From positions 1 to 64,000 of the forward strand of contig LNBX01000008.1 of the NCBI GenBank assembly GCA_001567275.1: a DNA stretch of 64,000 bases, read 5' to 3'. Numbering within the stretch: position 1 is the first letter of the stretch; each line of letters starts with the position of its first letter. The notes under the pieces are model-generated. The model was not told the origin of the DNA. It saw only the letters and a list, made by a program, of their open reading frames with translations, and did no database searches. Shown piece after piece: positions 7,552-15,968 of the stretch. This stretch comes from Bacteroidetes bacterium OLB10. Its GTDB lineage: Bacteria; Bacteroidota; Bacteroidia; AKYH767-A; OLB10. Both the position numbers and the translations under genes were made by a program.

Positions 7552-9390
7552 ATGAAATGCAACCTCTCGCCATCATTCCGGCTGTTATTTCTGTTAGTCT
7601 GCAATTATTTTCTGCTAAGGCTGATATTTATTGTGGCCAACTACAAACTGCTGAATATAGCATCTGCCGGAGATATTTCAACCATTTTTCTTTCAGGATT
7701 TCGTTTCGATTTTGCTGCTATAGCTTTCACCAATGGTATTTTTTTCTTAATTTTCAACTTGCCTTTAGACTTTAAATCAAGACCGATAAAAAACTTAATA
7801 TCAATACTATACATATTTGTAAATTTGTTTTTTATTTTATTGAACCTCATTGATACAGGTTATTACCCTTTCACTCAAAAAAGGCTAACGGCAGACTTTT
7901 TTGAGATGGCAACCATGGGTGATGATTTTGTAAACATGATTCCTTCTTTAATCAGGGATTACTGGATTTTGCTTCTGCTGTTTGTTGTGTTTGTCATTCT
8001 TAATTTCAAATTGATTAAGGGAATCACCGGCAGGCTTCAGAAAATCAGCGGCAGGACATCCTTTATCTCAACAATTATAGTGGTGGCTTTGCTGATATTT
8101 TTTGGCAGAGGAGGACTTCAGTACAAACCTATCAACATCTTGTCGGCTGCTCCTTACACATCAGCTCAAAATGTAGGGGCAGTACTTAATTCAACTTTTA
8201 CCATCATAAAAACAGCAGGTAAGGATGATCTGCAGGAAATTGAACTCTCCATACCTGATCCTCAGTCTTATTTTAATCCGGTAAAGAATTTTGCCAATGA
8301 TACACTTGCATTTAAGCCAATGAATGTGGTCATCATCATCATGGAAAGTTTTGGGAAGGAATATACAGGATATTTTAACCAAGGGCATGGTTACACACCG
8401 TTCCTGGACTCACTCATGCAGGAAGGGTTGATATGTACGGATGCTTATGCCAATGGGAAAAAGTCTATTGAAGGGATTCCTGCTGTTGTATCCGGAATTC
8501 CTGCTCTGATGACTTCACCTTACATTTCAGGGTCGTATAATGGCAATAAATTACTGAGTATTGCATCTCTTCTGAAAACACATGGTTATATTTCTTCTTT
8601 TTTTCATGGAGGCAACAACGGAACCATGGGTTTTGAAAATTTTACTAAGATGGCAGGATATGACAAGTACATAGGCCGAAAAGAATATGGTACGGATGAT
8701 TATGACGGCACATGGGGTGTATATGACCAACCTTTCTTCAGGTATTTTTGTCATGAGATGAACAACATGAAACAACCATTTCTAACTACGTTCTTCTCCT
8801 TATCATCACATCATCCTTACAGTGTGCCCGACTCTTTGCAAAATCGTTTCAAAGGTGGCGACCAGCCGGTTTATAAATCGGTAGAATACGCAGACTATTC
8901 ATTGAAAGAATTTTTTTCTATGGCAAAAACTCAACCCTGGTATAAGAATACTGTTTTTGTGATAACAGCTGATCATACCGGGCCTTCCTTTAATAGCAAA
9001 TACCAAAGCCGTACCGGTATTTACGAAATTCCTGTACTTTACTTCATACCTTCAGACAGTACCATTAAAGGCATTTATTCTTACACCACACAACAAACGG
9101 ATATTGTTCCTTCTGTTTTGGATTATCTGCATTATCCTGAAAAATTTAAAATTTTTGGAAACAGTATTTTCAGAAAATCTGATTCAAAATGGGCAATTAA
9201 TTATCTGGATGGGATGTATCAGCTCATTACACCGCAGGCTACAGTGAGAACAGATTTGGTGAATGATACAGAGTATATTGCACGAGATGGCCATACTCCT
9301 GACAGTACCATGCTGATGAACCGTTTAAAAGTGATTGTCAGTGATTACAACAACAGTATGATAAAAAATAAACTTACGGATGTTGAATAG
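7552..9390 (+). CDS. LTA synthase family protein (membrane phosphoglycerol/phosphoethanolamine transferase-like)
   Basis: 612 residues from ATG 7552. About five membrane segments in the first 200 residues, then an extracytoplasmic alkaline-phosphatase-fold domain. Visible motifs: metal ligand region VVIIIMESFG, putative nucleophile in NGKKSIEGIPAVVSGIP (Ser where LtaS has Thr), FFHGG and the C-terminal metal site ITADHTG. Such enzymes transfer a phosphoglycerol or phosphoethanolamine head group from a phospholipid, releasing diacylglycerol. The stop overlaps the start of a diacylglycerol kinase by 11 bases, supporting that chemistry. Bacteroidota make no classic lipoteichoic acid, so the acceptor is unknown. 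An alternative start at 7525 adds nine residues. Confidence 0.85.
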   Translation: MKCNLSPSFRLLFLLVCNYFLLRLIFIVANYKLLNIASAGDISTIFLSGFRFDFAAIAFTNGIFFLIFNLPLDFKSRPIKNLISILYIFVNLFFILLNLIDTGYYPFTQKRLTADFFEMATMGDDFVNMIPSLIRDYWILLLLFVVFVILNFKLIKGITGRLQKISGRTSFISTIIVVALLIFFGRGGLQYKPINILSAAPYTSAQNVGAVLNSTFTIIKTAGKDDLQEIELSIPDPQSYFNPVKNFANDTLAFKPMNVVIIIMESFGKEYTGYFNQGHGYTPFLDSLMQEGLICTDAYANGKKSIEGIPAVVSGIPALMTSPYISGSYNGNKLLSIASLLKTHGYISSFFHGGNNGTMGFENFTKMAGYDKYIGRKEYGTDDYDGTWGVYDQPFFRYFCHEMNNMKQPFLTTFFSLSSHHPYSVPDSLQNRFKGGDQPVYKSVEYADYSLKEFFSMAKTQPWYKNTVFVITADHTGPSFNSKYQSRTGIYEIPVLYFIPSDSTIKGIYSYTTQQTDIVPSVLDYLHYPEKFKIFGNSIFRKSDSKWAINYLDGMYQLITPQATVRTDLVNDTEYIARDGHTPDSTMLMNRLKVIVSDYNNSMIKNKLTDVE

Positions 9391-10261
9391 CCGCAGGAAG
9401 ATATTGTTCATACTGAATCCTAAAGCCGGACATGGCAAAGCAGGAAATATTGTGAGGGAGGCAGAGCGTTTATTGGATCAGTCGAAATTTGAAATACATT
9501 TTTCTGAAACGGAGTATGCAGGTCATGCCAAATTGCTTGCTAAAAAAGCTGCTGACGAACATGATGATTATGTTGCCTGCGTTGGAGGAGATGGTACTGT
9601 TAATGAAGTAGCCTCCTCTCTGAAAGATACAGAAACTACATTACTGATTATTCCGGCAGGTTCAGGAAACGGGCTTGCACGTCATCTGCAAATTCCAATG
9701 AATGCTGCAAGTGCCATTGCACTTTTGAATAAGGGAAAAACTGTAAGTATTGACACTTTCAGTATCAACAATCTGTTCACCATCAATGTAGCAGGCGTGG
9801 GCTTTGATGCGCTGGTAGCTCACCGTTTTGCTGAAAAGAAAAAACGTGGACTTAAAACCTATATCAAAACGATCCTTGCAGAATATTCAGCTTCTAAAGA
9901 GTTTGAAGCAGAAATAAACGGAACTGTTTATAAGGCCTGGCTCATTTCCATAGCCAACTCCGGGCAGTTTGGCAACAATGCATGGATTGCACCTGTAGCA
10001 TCGTGTACAGACGGTATGCTCGATATTATTGTTTGCAAAAAACAAAAAGGTGTGAAACTGTTGACATTTGCAGTCAACCTTTTTTCAAAAAGACTGTCAT
10101 CGGCAGATTATACTGCTTTGCGTAGCAACCAAATGACCATTAAGCTTTTTTCCAAGCAACCACTTCATCTGGATGGAGAACCTGCTGGTTTCACTGATGA
10201 GCTGAATATTTATTGTAAGCCTTTATCACTAAAAGTAATTGTTCCGCAACATGTCGAATAA
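9380..10261 (+). CDS. Diacylglycerol/lipid kinase family protein (YegS/DgkB-like)
   Basis: 293 residues, full length for the family. N-terminal ILNPKAGHGKA nucleotide-binding motif, the hallmark GGDGT at 69-73 followed by VNEVASSL, then PAGSGNGLARHL, and a C-terminal LHLDGEP motif. It phosphorylates diacylglycerol or a related lipid with ATP at the cytoplasmic membrane. Its ATG lies inside the last codons of the LTA-synthase-like gene (11-base overlap), so translation is likely coupled. The pairing fits recycling of diacylglycerol left after head-group transfer, as known for DgkB in Gram-positive bacteria. That role here is inference. Confidence 0.92.
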   Translation: MLNSRRKILFILNPKAGHGKAGNIVREAERLLDQSKFEIHFSETEYAGHAKLLAKKAADEHDDYVACVGGDGTVNEVASSLKDTETTLLIIPAGSGNGLARHLQIPMNAASAIALLNKGKTVSIDTFSINNLFTINVAGVGFDALVAHRFAEKKKRGLKTYIKTILAEYSASKEFEAEINGTVYKAWLISIANSGQFGNNAWIAPVASCTDGMLDIIVCKKQKGVKLLTFAVNLFSKRLSSADYTALRSNQMTIKLFSKQPLHLDGEPAGFTDELNIYCKPLSLKVIVPQHVE

Positions 10262-10592
10262 AAATAAAAACCGCTCCGGAATTGTTTATTCCACCAATCC
10301 TGATTTCAAACCACAGCAGGAAGAAACTCAACAGGAAACATTACCTCCTTCACAACAGGATTTGCGTGTATTACGCGATTCCAAACAACGCGGAGGAAAA
10401 ACGGTGACGCTCATTCGCGGATTTGTTGGCAGTGAAGATGATTTGGAAAAACTAACCAAACTTTTGAAAACAAAATGCGGAACAGGAGGAAGTACGAAGG
10501 ATGGCGAGATAATTATTCAGGGCGATAAGCGCGAACAGGTGATGGAAATACTCCTGAAAGAAGGATACAGAGCAAAAAAAGCAGGAGGCTGA
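10251..10592 (+). CDS. SUI1/eIF1-like translation factor (YciH family)
   Basis: 113 residues from the ATG at 10251. A disordered Lys/Gln-rich N-terminal third is followed by the SUI1 fold: VTLIRGFVGSEDDLEKL, CGTGGSTKDGEIIIQGD and VMEILLKEGYRAKKAG. Bacterial YciH proteins bind the small ribosomal subunit and affect start-site selection in vitro. Their role in cells is little known. The start overlaps the lipid kinase stop by 11 bases, in the same pattern (ATGTCGAATAA) as the previous junction. An ATG 12 bases upstream in the same frame is possible. A terminator follows. Confidence 0.9.
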   Translation: MSNKNKNRSGIVYSTNPDFKPQQEETQQETLPPSQQDLRVLRDSKQRGGKTVTLIRGFVGSEDDLEKLTKLLKTKCGTGGSTKDGEIIIQGDKREQVMEILLKEGYRAKKAGG

Positions 10593-10597
10593 AAAAG

Positions 10598-10630
10598 AAA
10601 AAACCGCCTTGTATAAGACGGTTTCTTTTC
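10598..10630 (+). terminator. Bidirectional terminator between the SUI1 gene and tRNA-Cys
   Basis: AAACCG (10601-10606) pairs with CGGTTT (10619-10624), with CTT/AAG inside. T-rich on the right and a longer T run on the opposite strand, so it also ends the tRNA transcript. Confidence 0.75.
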
Positions 10631-10636
10631 TGTTTG

Positions 10637-10707
10637 AGGTCGAGAGTAGATTCGAACTACTGTAGAAAGTCTTGCGGACTTTTGCCTCTTCTCTCGGCCA
10701 CTCGACC
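10637..10707 (-). tRNA. tRNA-Cys (GCA) with atypical D loop and C33
   Basis: 71 bases folding as a class I tRNA: acceptor stem GGTCGAG/CTCGACC (7 bp), D stem GCC/GGC, anticodon stem AAAGT/ACTTT (5 bp) with loop CCGCAAG, a four-base variable region, T stem AGTAG/CTACT with loop TTCGAAT, and discriminator U73. Anticodon GCA and U73 both point to cysteine. CCA is not encoded. Two things are odd: position 33 is C instead of the near-universal U, and the D loop lacks the G18-G19 pair that normally docks with the T loop. All stems are intact, so it is folded, but it might be a divergent or non-decoding copy. Confidence 0.8.
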
Positions 10708-10827
10708 TTATTTTGTTGTTTGGTTTAACGAGAACAAATTAAAATAGTTTCATTTGATTGACAAAATCATATTTGGCGAATGGCATTTTACTGAGGGTGA
10801 AAGTTTTCAACAAAAAAATCTTTGTTG

Positions 10828-11124
10828 TTAACTTCTCAGAAAGCCGGGAAGAATATCATTTGATACAGCAGCCATTTCTGATTGCATTAGTTTTTCTGAC
10901 GATTCCAAAGCTCTGTTCACAGCTACTGTAAGTAATTCTTCAATCTCTTCGCGTTGACCTATTTTAAATAACGAATCATTGATGTGAATGGATTTGATTC
11001 TATTGGTTCCGGTGGCTTCCACTACAATTTTTCCGCCTTCCGATTCGCCTGTCACGGTAATATTGTCCAGACGTTTCCTGATTTCTTCCATCTTTTTCTG
11101 TGCTTCTGCAAATTTTCCGAACAT
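10828..11124 (-). CDS. ybaB: YbaB/EbfC family nucleoid-associated protein
   Basis: 98 residues, typical length about 100-110. N-terminal helix FGKFAEAQKKMEEIRKRL, then the beta region VTGESEGGKIVVEATGTNRIKSIHIND and a C-terminal helix ending ILPGFL. YbaB proteins form dimers that bind DNA and coat the nucleoid. The gene is often near dnaX or recR in other phyla, but here it stands alone between tRNA-Cys and a divergent DUF922 gene. Start from the conserved MFGKF. The upstream box TATCTTCG is a seven-of-eight promoter match. Confidence 0.92.
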   Translation of the reverse strand: MFGKFAEAQKKMEEIRKRLDNITVTGESEGGKIVVEATGTNRIKSIHINDSLFKIGQREEIEELLTVAVNRALESSEKLMQSEMAAVSNDILPGFLRS

Positions 11125-11253
11125 GATTTTAAATTTTTACCCGAAGATATTAAAAATTTCCATTGCAGGATTTGATGTTTTAATATGTAAGATTTTGAGA
11201 AAATCGTTGAAGAAAAACATCGCATTCAGCGTAAACCATCCTGAATTTAATGA

Positions 11254-11826
11254 ATGGGAATATGCGTATTTTTTCAGTTTTACTTTTTGTTTTTTTTACT
11301 CTCCTCGGCCACCACTTTCGCTCAGCGCGATTTGATTGAATGGAATGATACTTTGCAGTTGTCTGTAGAAGATTATAAAGGAGCAATTACCTCTAAAGAT
11401 ACGAGTCAGCATATATCATCCAGTTGCGGACTTTATTGTATCCCTCAAATCACCGGTGATACAGCTTCGGTAACCATCATAGCTTATTTCGACAGAAATA
11501 AATCCTGGGCAAAACGCAAAAGAGTGACACCCCTGTTGCTGCAACATGAATTGGGCCATTTCGACCTGACTGAAATTTTTGCCCGCAAAATGAAAAAACG
11601 CATTCTCGCGATGAAGACAAAGAAAAGTACTTTCATCAAAGACGTACAGAAAGTGTATGAAAAGACCTGGGAAGACCTGCAGAAGCAAAATGCAGCTTAC
11701 GACAGGGCAACCGATTTTTCGAATGTGGAATTTGCACAGCGTACATGGCAGAATTATATCAAGGAAAATCTGGTACATTATCACATGTATTCCTCTCAAA
11801 CCATTCGTTTTCCGATACGCGATTAA
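11254..11826 (+). CDS. DUF922 family putative secreted zinc protease
   Basis: 190 residues: a hydrophobic signal peptide ending near ATTFAQ, then a domain with the motif HELGHFDL (near residue 93), an HExxH-like site, and a Lys-rich helical C-terminal part. This matches DUF922, predicted secreted zinc-dependent peptidases of unproved activity. The N-terminus is uncertain. The ATG at 11254 gives a signal peptide without basic residues, whereas an ATG at 11262 opens MRIFSVLLFVF in another frame, which would join the main frame if the eight-T run at 11290-11297 had one T fewer. Either start gives the same mature protein. Confidence 0.75.
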   Translation: MGICVFFQFYFLFFLLSSATTFAQRDLIEWNDTLQLSVEDYKGAITSKDTSQHISSSCGLYCIPQITGDTASVTIIAYFDRNKSWAKRKRVTPLLLQHELGHFDLTEIFARKMKKRILAMKTKKSTFIKDVQKVYEKTWEDLQKQNAAYDRATDFSNVEFAQRTWQNYIKENLVHYHMYSSQTIRFPIRD

Positions 11827-11843
11827 AGAACCATTGGGATTTT

Positions 11844-11851
11844 TACTTTTG
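11844..11851 (+). promoter_or_regulatory. Promoter -7 box directly before the wcaF-like gene
   Basis: TACTTTTG, a full match, only five bases before the ATG at 11857. A transcript from here would be leaderless. Confidence 0.45.
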
Positions 11852-11856
11852 CACCG

Positions 11857-12420
11857 ATGGAGCAACGCCTTAAAACCGATTTGTCAAAATTTGATCCGCG
11901 TGAATTTGACCGTGGTGCATCATCTCTGAAATTTTTTATCTGGCATTGGGTGAATGTTATTTTTTTCATCAGCCCTTTTTGTCCTTCCAGTGCAATACGA
12001 TGTTTTTTGCTGAGGTTGTTTGGTGCCAAAGTGGGTAAGGGTGTTGTTATCAGCAAACCGGGTGTCAATATTAAATTTCCATGGCGGCTGCACATTGGCG
12101 ACCATGTGTGGATAGGAGAGGGGGCATGGATTTATAATCTCGATGAGGTAACCATCGGCAATCATGTAAACATTGCACAGGGAGCAATGATTCTGACAGG
12201 AAACCATAACTATAAAAGTGTACGCTTCGAAACCATTTTCGGGCCGGTAACCATTGAAGATGGCGTTTTTATTGGAGCCAAATCAATTGTTTGTCCGAAT
12301 GTAATTTGCCGTTCTCATAGTGTACTGGCAGCAGGCTCGGTGGCAACATCCACATTAAAAGAATACGGAATTTATCAGGGCAATCCTGCAGAGTACAAAA
12401 AGGAAAGAATTATTTCCTGA
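11857..12420 (+). CDS. WcaF-like acetyltransferase (left-handed beta-helix)
   Basis: 187 residues. The N-terminal part SPFCPSSAIRCFLLRLFGAKVG is typical of the WcaF branch of hexapeptide acyltransferases. Then follow I/V-G-x-x-x-x repeats (IGDHVWIGEG, IGNHVNIAQGA, IEDGVFIGAKSIV) that form the beta-helix, with the acetyl-CoA-site motif GNHNY. The C-terminus is YGIYQGNPAEYKKER. WcaF-type enzymes put acetyl groups on exopolysaccharide sugars. No sugar-pathway gene is adjacent, so the substrate is open. Confidence 0.85.
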   Translation: MEQRLKTDLSKFDPREFDRGASSLKFFIWHWVNVIFFISPFCPSSAIRCFLLRLFGAKVGKGVVISKPGVNIKFPWRLHIGDHVWIGEGAWIYNLDEVTIGNHVNIAQGAMILTGNHNYKSVRFETIFGPVTIEDGVFIGAKSIVCPNVICRSHSVLAAGSVATSTLKEYGIYQGNPAEYKKERIIS

Positions 12421-12449
12421 TCAGCAAGAATTTCTGAATCACTTTACAA

Positions 12450-13454
12450 TTATTTCAGAGGGCGCGACAGCCTTTCAAGTCCTTCTTTTGCCGGAGGATA
12501 ATCGTTGTGACGCAGTTCCAGTGCCTTTGAATAATCATCTTTGGCAGCAGGCACATTACCAAGATACTCATAACACATACCTCTGTTGTAATAAGCCTGT
12601 GAAAAGTTTGGATCCACCTCTATGGCCTTGGTGTAATGCTTAATGGCTTCGTGATATACTTTAAGGTATTCGTGATGGATATATCCAAGATTGAAATAGG
12701 CATCTTTATTCTTCGGGTTGATTTGAATTATATCAGTGTATAGCTGAATGGCTTTATTGTAATCGCTGTGATCCTGATACCAAAGTGCAAGCCCATACAT
12801 GGCTTCTTCGCTGTTGGGTTTTATACTAAGCGCATTATTGAAATAGTCCACACACAGTTTGTTATTCTGTGCATACATAATGATGCCTAACTGCATTTGT
12901 GCTTCGTAAAACTTAGGGTCAACTTCTATTGCCTGACGAAATGTATTAACGGCTGCAGCAGTATCATGCTTTTCTTTCAGATTAAAACCTTTCATCAAAA
13001 GTGCTTTGGTATTTTTAGCATCTTTCTGCAATACGGTATCAAGATATTTCAATGATAAATCCTGGTTGTTGGTGTATAATGATATCTCTGCAAGTTTAAA
13101 AGCAGCATCATAATTTCCGGGGTTTAGTTCTCTCACTTTCAGCAACACATCGCGCGAAGCTTTTACTTTATTCATTCTGAAACTAAGGTCGGAGTAAAGC
13201 ATCATATACTCTGTGTTGAGACTGTCCAATGACATCACTTTCACCATATCAAAATAAGCTTTGTCGAACATGGATTTCTGATAATAGGCATTTGCACGGT
13301 CAAAGTATAATTTCGGATTCATGCTGTCGGAAGCTATTTTATCGGTCAGCAATGTGATTTTATCCTTTGTTTCAGCCGTGTTTTCAGTGCTTTTAGGTTT
13401 GCATGCGTAAATCAGGAGGGCAAACGCTGCAACGGCAAATAATTGTTTTATCAT
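12450..13454 (-). CDS. TPR-repeat lipoprotein
   Basis: 334 residues from the ATG at 13454, chosen because it opens a lipoprotein signal (MIKQLFAVAAFALLIYAC, Cys at 18) and because longer in-frame starts would run through the recA terminator. After a short linker there are about eight tetratricopeptide repeats (for example PNFSQAYYNRGMCYEYLGN and PKNKDAYFNLGYIHHEYLK) covering residues 50-325. TPRs bind protein partners, so it is probably a membrane-anchored scaffold in the periplasm or cell surface. No partner is evident from the context. Confidence 0.82.
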   Translation of the reverse strand: MIKQLFAVAAFALLIYACKPKSTENTAETKDKITLLTDKIASDSMNPKLYFDRANAYYQKSMFDKAYFDMVKVMSLDSLNTEYMMLYSDLSFRMNKVKASRDVLLKVRELNPGNYDAAFKLAEISLYTNNQDLSLKYLDTVLQKDAKNTKALLMKGFNLKEKHDTAAAVNTFRQAIEVDPKFYEAQMQLGIIMYAQNNKLCVDYFNNALSIKPNSEEAMYGLALWYQDHSDYNKAIQLYTDIIQINPKNKDAYFNLGYIHHEYLKVYHEAIKHYTKAIEVDPNFSQAYYNRGMCYEYLGNVPAAKDDYSKALELRHNDYPPAKEGLERLSRPLK

Positions 13455-13521
13455 TATGGATGAAGTATGCTTAATAATCTTTTGGATGATTGTATGGCAA
13501 AAGTCTGTAATTGTTTCTACA

Positions 13522-13562
13522 AAATGAAAGAAGCCACCGGAAATCCGGCAGCCTCTTTCTTT
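13522..13562 (-). terminator. Intrinsic terminator of recA
   Basis: GAAGCCACCGG (13530-13540) and CCGGCAGCCTC (13545-13555) form an 11-bp stem with three wobble pairs and an AAAT loop. On the minus strand it is followed by TTTCATTTT. Confidence 0.75.
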
Positions 13563-13589
13563 TACCAATAAACAAATAAGTATTTTTAA

Positions 13590-14597
13590 TTAAGTTTTAA
13601 TATGCATTGTTTCTTTGATTTTGTGTTCAATCTCATCGGCAAGTTCAGGATTGTCGGCAAACAGTTGCTTTACGGCATCACGTCCCTGTCCGAGTTTGGT
13701 GTCGCCATAGCTGAACCATGAACCACTTTTCTTAATGATATTGAGTTCAACACCCAAGTCAACCAGTTCACCGGTTTTAGAAATTCCTTCGCCATACATA
13801 ATGTCAAACTCTGCCTGACGGAAAGGCGGTGCAACTTTATTCTTCACCACTTTCACGCGTGTGCGGTTGCCTACAATATTATCAGCATCTTTTATTTGTC
13901 CAATTCTACGGATGTCCAGTCGTACAGAAGCATAATACTTCAGTGCATTACCTCCGGTAGTGGTTTCAGGATTTCCGAACATCACTCCGATTTTTTCGCG
14001 CAGCTGGTTGATGAAAATGCAACAACATTTGGTGCGGCTGATGCTTGCAGTAAGTTTGCGAAGTGCCTGTGACATCAGTCGTGCCTGAAGTCCCATTTTC
14101 GAATCGCCCATTTCACCTTCGATTTCACTTTTAGGAGTGAGGGCGGCTACTGAGTCAATCACAATAATATCTATGGCTCCTGAGCGGATGAGGTTGTCAG
14201 CAATTTCAAGTGCCTGCTCACCATTGTCGGGTTGTGAGATGAGTAAGTTCTCAATATCCACACCCAGTTTCTGAGCATAGAAACGGTCGAAAGCATGTTC
14301 AGCATCTATATATGCAGCAATGCCGCCATTTTTCTGCACGTTTGCAATAGCATGAATTGCCAGTGTTGTTTTACCGGATGATTCAGGTCCGTAAATTTCA
14401 ATCACACGTCCTTTGGGAAGACCGTTAATTCCGAGAGCTATGTCAAGAGAAATACTTCCTGTTTCAATAGCTTCAACGGGTTCAACAGCTTCTTCACCCA
14501 TGCGCATTATGGTTCCTTTGCCATAGGTTTTGTCTATACGTTCTATAGCCGCTTGCAATACTTTCAGTTTCTCTTTGTCGGGTGCTTGTGTGCTCAT
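13590..14597 (-). CDS. recA: Recombinase RecA
   Basis: 335 residues, full length. N-terminal polymerisation helix ([19 protein letters not shown]), Walker [10 protein letters not shown] at 70-78, Walker B region [12 protein letters not shown], the L1 loop [15 protein letters not shown] and L2 loop region [18 protein letters not shown]. It forms filaments on single-stranded DNA for strand exchange and stimulates self-cleavage of S24-type repressors. One such repressor (15035-15859) is the next gene upstream. The C-terminal tail is short and mildly acidic. A near-consensus -7 box (TTACTTTG) lies about 30 bases upstream. A good terminator follows. Confidence 0.98.
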   Translation of the reverse strand: MSTQAPDKEKLKVLQAAIERIDKTYGKGTIMRMGEEAVEPVEAIETGSISLDIALGINGLPKGRVIEIYGPESSGKTTLAIHAIANVQKNGGIAAYIDAEHAFDRFYAQKLGVDIENLLISQPDNGEQALEIADNLIRSGAIDIIVIDSVAALTPKSEIEGEMGDSKMGLQARLMSQALRKLTASISRTKCCCIFINQLREKIGVMFGNPETTTGGNALKYYASVRLDIRRIGQIKDADNIVGNRTRVKVVKNKVAPPFRQAEFDIMYGEGISKTGELVDLGVELNIIKKSGSWFSYGDTKLGQGRDAVKQLFADNPELADEIEHKIKETMHIKT

Positions 14598-15034
14598 TAC
14601 AGTAGAATATTATCTGTTTTGTTGACACAAAGTAATGCTTTTAGCCCAAGCAAAAGTTTGATTTTTTGAAATTTTGTTTTCAACAATGCCCAGACCGTTA
14701 CTTTATACTCTGAAAATGCGTGATTTATAAAGTTTTACAAGAAAAAAATAAACAATCGGAAAGATTGTAATATGGTCATTTTGGATGGTATTATTATCGT
14801 CAAAACATAAAAACCGGAGGTCAAAACCCGAGGTTCATAGCAGATTGAATGAAATCAACTGCATGAATTAAACTTAAAATGGAAAAGGATTAAATTTTTT
14901 GTCAATGAAAAACCGGTTTGAAGTATGTATGATACTTCATGCTATACTAAATGCAACACTGAACAATAAAAAATGCAGATTGAATAAGTTCAAAAAAATG
15001 ATTGCTGAAAAATTTAATTTAAGACCTGAGCATC
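14598..15034. other. 437-base gap between recA and the S24 repressor: no gene seen
   Basis: AT-rich, with no convincing ORF or RNA. It holds a near-perfect tandem repeat of 13 bases (AAAACCGGAGGTC 14810-14822, AAAACCCGAGGTT 14823-14835), a palindrome AACCGGTT at 14911-14918 and an inverted repeat GAAGTAT/ATACTTC at 14920-14938. A short open frame at 14899-15162 overlaps the repressor antisense and has no family features. Confidence 0.5.
14810..14835 (+). repeat. 13-bp tandem direct repeat
   Basis: Two adjacent copies of AAAACCNGAGGTY differing at two positions, within the recA/repressor gap. Could be a protein site or chance. Confidence 0.45.
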
Positions 15035-15859
15035 TTAGTTCTTATCTTCTTCCTGTGTTACGCCCAGCAGGTCTTTTATTTTATTCATTTCATTCTGTAT
15101 GCGGGCTACCGTATTGGATAATTTTGGATTATTTGTCACCGGTTCAGGAAACTCATTGCTGATGTAGTTTACAAACCGCCAAATTTCTTTTACATCATTA
15201 ATGTTTACTTCGTAAGGTTTGTAAGCAGGGTTGAGCGATTTAAGCAACAACTTTTTCATATTGCTGATGTGGTTATATACCACTTTGAATACAATGCCAT
15301 CGTCATGAGTGAGGATGATGTAGGCATTGCCGTCTTTTACTTCCATCCAGTTTTCTACAAACTCTGCAGTTACATACGACTTGTCGGGGATAGGCAGCAT
15401 GCTGTCGCCACTGATCTGGAATGTCCTGAATTTTTTATCAGACGAAAGAAAAGGCAGCTGAAAGGTGGGAAGGCTTCGGATAAATTCAGTGTCATTATAG
15501 CCTGCTGTATATCCGGCCTTGGCTTTGGCAGGTACCAGCTCAATGTTTTCGCGGTTTTTACTGTCAACGGTAGTGGCCAGCACACGCAACTTGGTGCCGC
15601 GCACGTAGGAGTCGTAGCCTAATTCCAATTCGCGCAGCTGCAAATCCGACAGCTTGCTCATATCAACACGCAGAAGGGTGTCAATAGATATTTTAAAGTA
15701 GTTCGAAAAATTTATCAGGGCCTCCACCGTAGGGTTGGTAATGGCACCGTTCTCATAACTGTTAAGTGTGGAACGTGAAAATCCTAAGGCTAATGCAGCC
15801 ACTTCCTGAGTGCGTTTTTTGCGTTTACGCAGAAGTCTGATGTTTGAACTGAAATACAT
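15035..15859 (-). CDS. XRE-family repressor with S24 (LexA-like) peptidase domain
   Basis: 274 residues. Helix-turn-helix at about 5-60 (TQEVAALALGFSRSTLNSYENG), then an S24 domain with the serine in SGDSM (S153) and the lysine in GIVFKVVY (K192), the catalytic dyad of LexA/UmuD. Ala-Gly bonds in AKAKAGYTAGY (A115-G116, A119-G120) are candidate self-cleavage sites. Such repressors release their operators after RecA-stimulated cleavage. The gene is divergent from purN across a 140-base region with overlapping promoter signals and repeated GATTGTAAT. It is not adjacent to phage genes, so it is more likely a host stress regulator than a prophage repressor. Confidence 0.88.
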   Translation of the reverse strand: MYFSSNIRLLRKRKKRTQEVAALALGFSRSTLNSYENGAITNPTVEALINFSNYFKISIDTLLRVDMSKLSDLQLRELELGYDSYVRGTKLRVLATTVDSKNRENIELVPAKAKAGYTAGYNDTEFIRSLPTFQLPFLSSDKKFRTFQISGDSMLPIPDKSYVTAEFVENWMEVKDGNAYIILTHDDGIVFKVVYNHISNMKKLLLKSLNPAYKPYEVNINDVKEIWRFVNYISNEFPEPVTNNPKLSNTVARIQNEMNKIKDLLGVTQEEDKN

Positions 15860-15881
15860 ACCGTGTGTTTATTAGAGGAAA

Positions 15882-15889
15882 CAAATATA
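15882..15889 (-). promoter_or_regulatory. Promoter -7 box of the S24 repressor
   Basis: Reads TATATTTG on the minus strand, 22 bases before the ATG. TTTG (RC of CAAA 15911-15914) lies 21 bases further upstream. Confidence 0.55.
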
Positions 15890-15890
15890 A

Positions 15891-15933
15891 TACTGCGATT
15901 GTAATTTAACCAAATACATGATTGTAATACTGC
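15891..15933. promoter_or_regulatory. Candidate operator: repeated GATTGTAAT between repressor and purN
   Basis: GATTGTAAT occurs at 15897-15905 and again at 15920-15928, 23 bases apart (about two helical turns). TACTGC also occurs twice, just left of the first copy (15891-15896) and just right of the second (15928-15933). It overlaps the repressor's -33 region, a good place for autoregulation. Confidence 0.4.
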
Positions 15934-15968
15934 CAAAAAAATAACTAAGTATATCATTGACAGTTCAC

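Noticed and set aside
13455-13568. Longer N-terminus for the TPR lipoprotein (start 13568)
   Set aside because: It would run through the recA terminator and displace the signal peptide by 38 residues.
14899-15162. 87-codon open frame on the plus strand between recA and the repressor
   Set aside because: Its second half is antisense to the repressor gene, it has no recognisable domain or promoter, and the repressor frame is clearly real.
15035-15859. Prophage remnant around the S24 repressor
   Set aside because: Neighbours are recA and purN; no integrase, structural gene or attachment site is visible.
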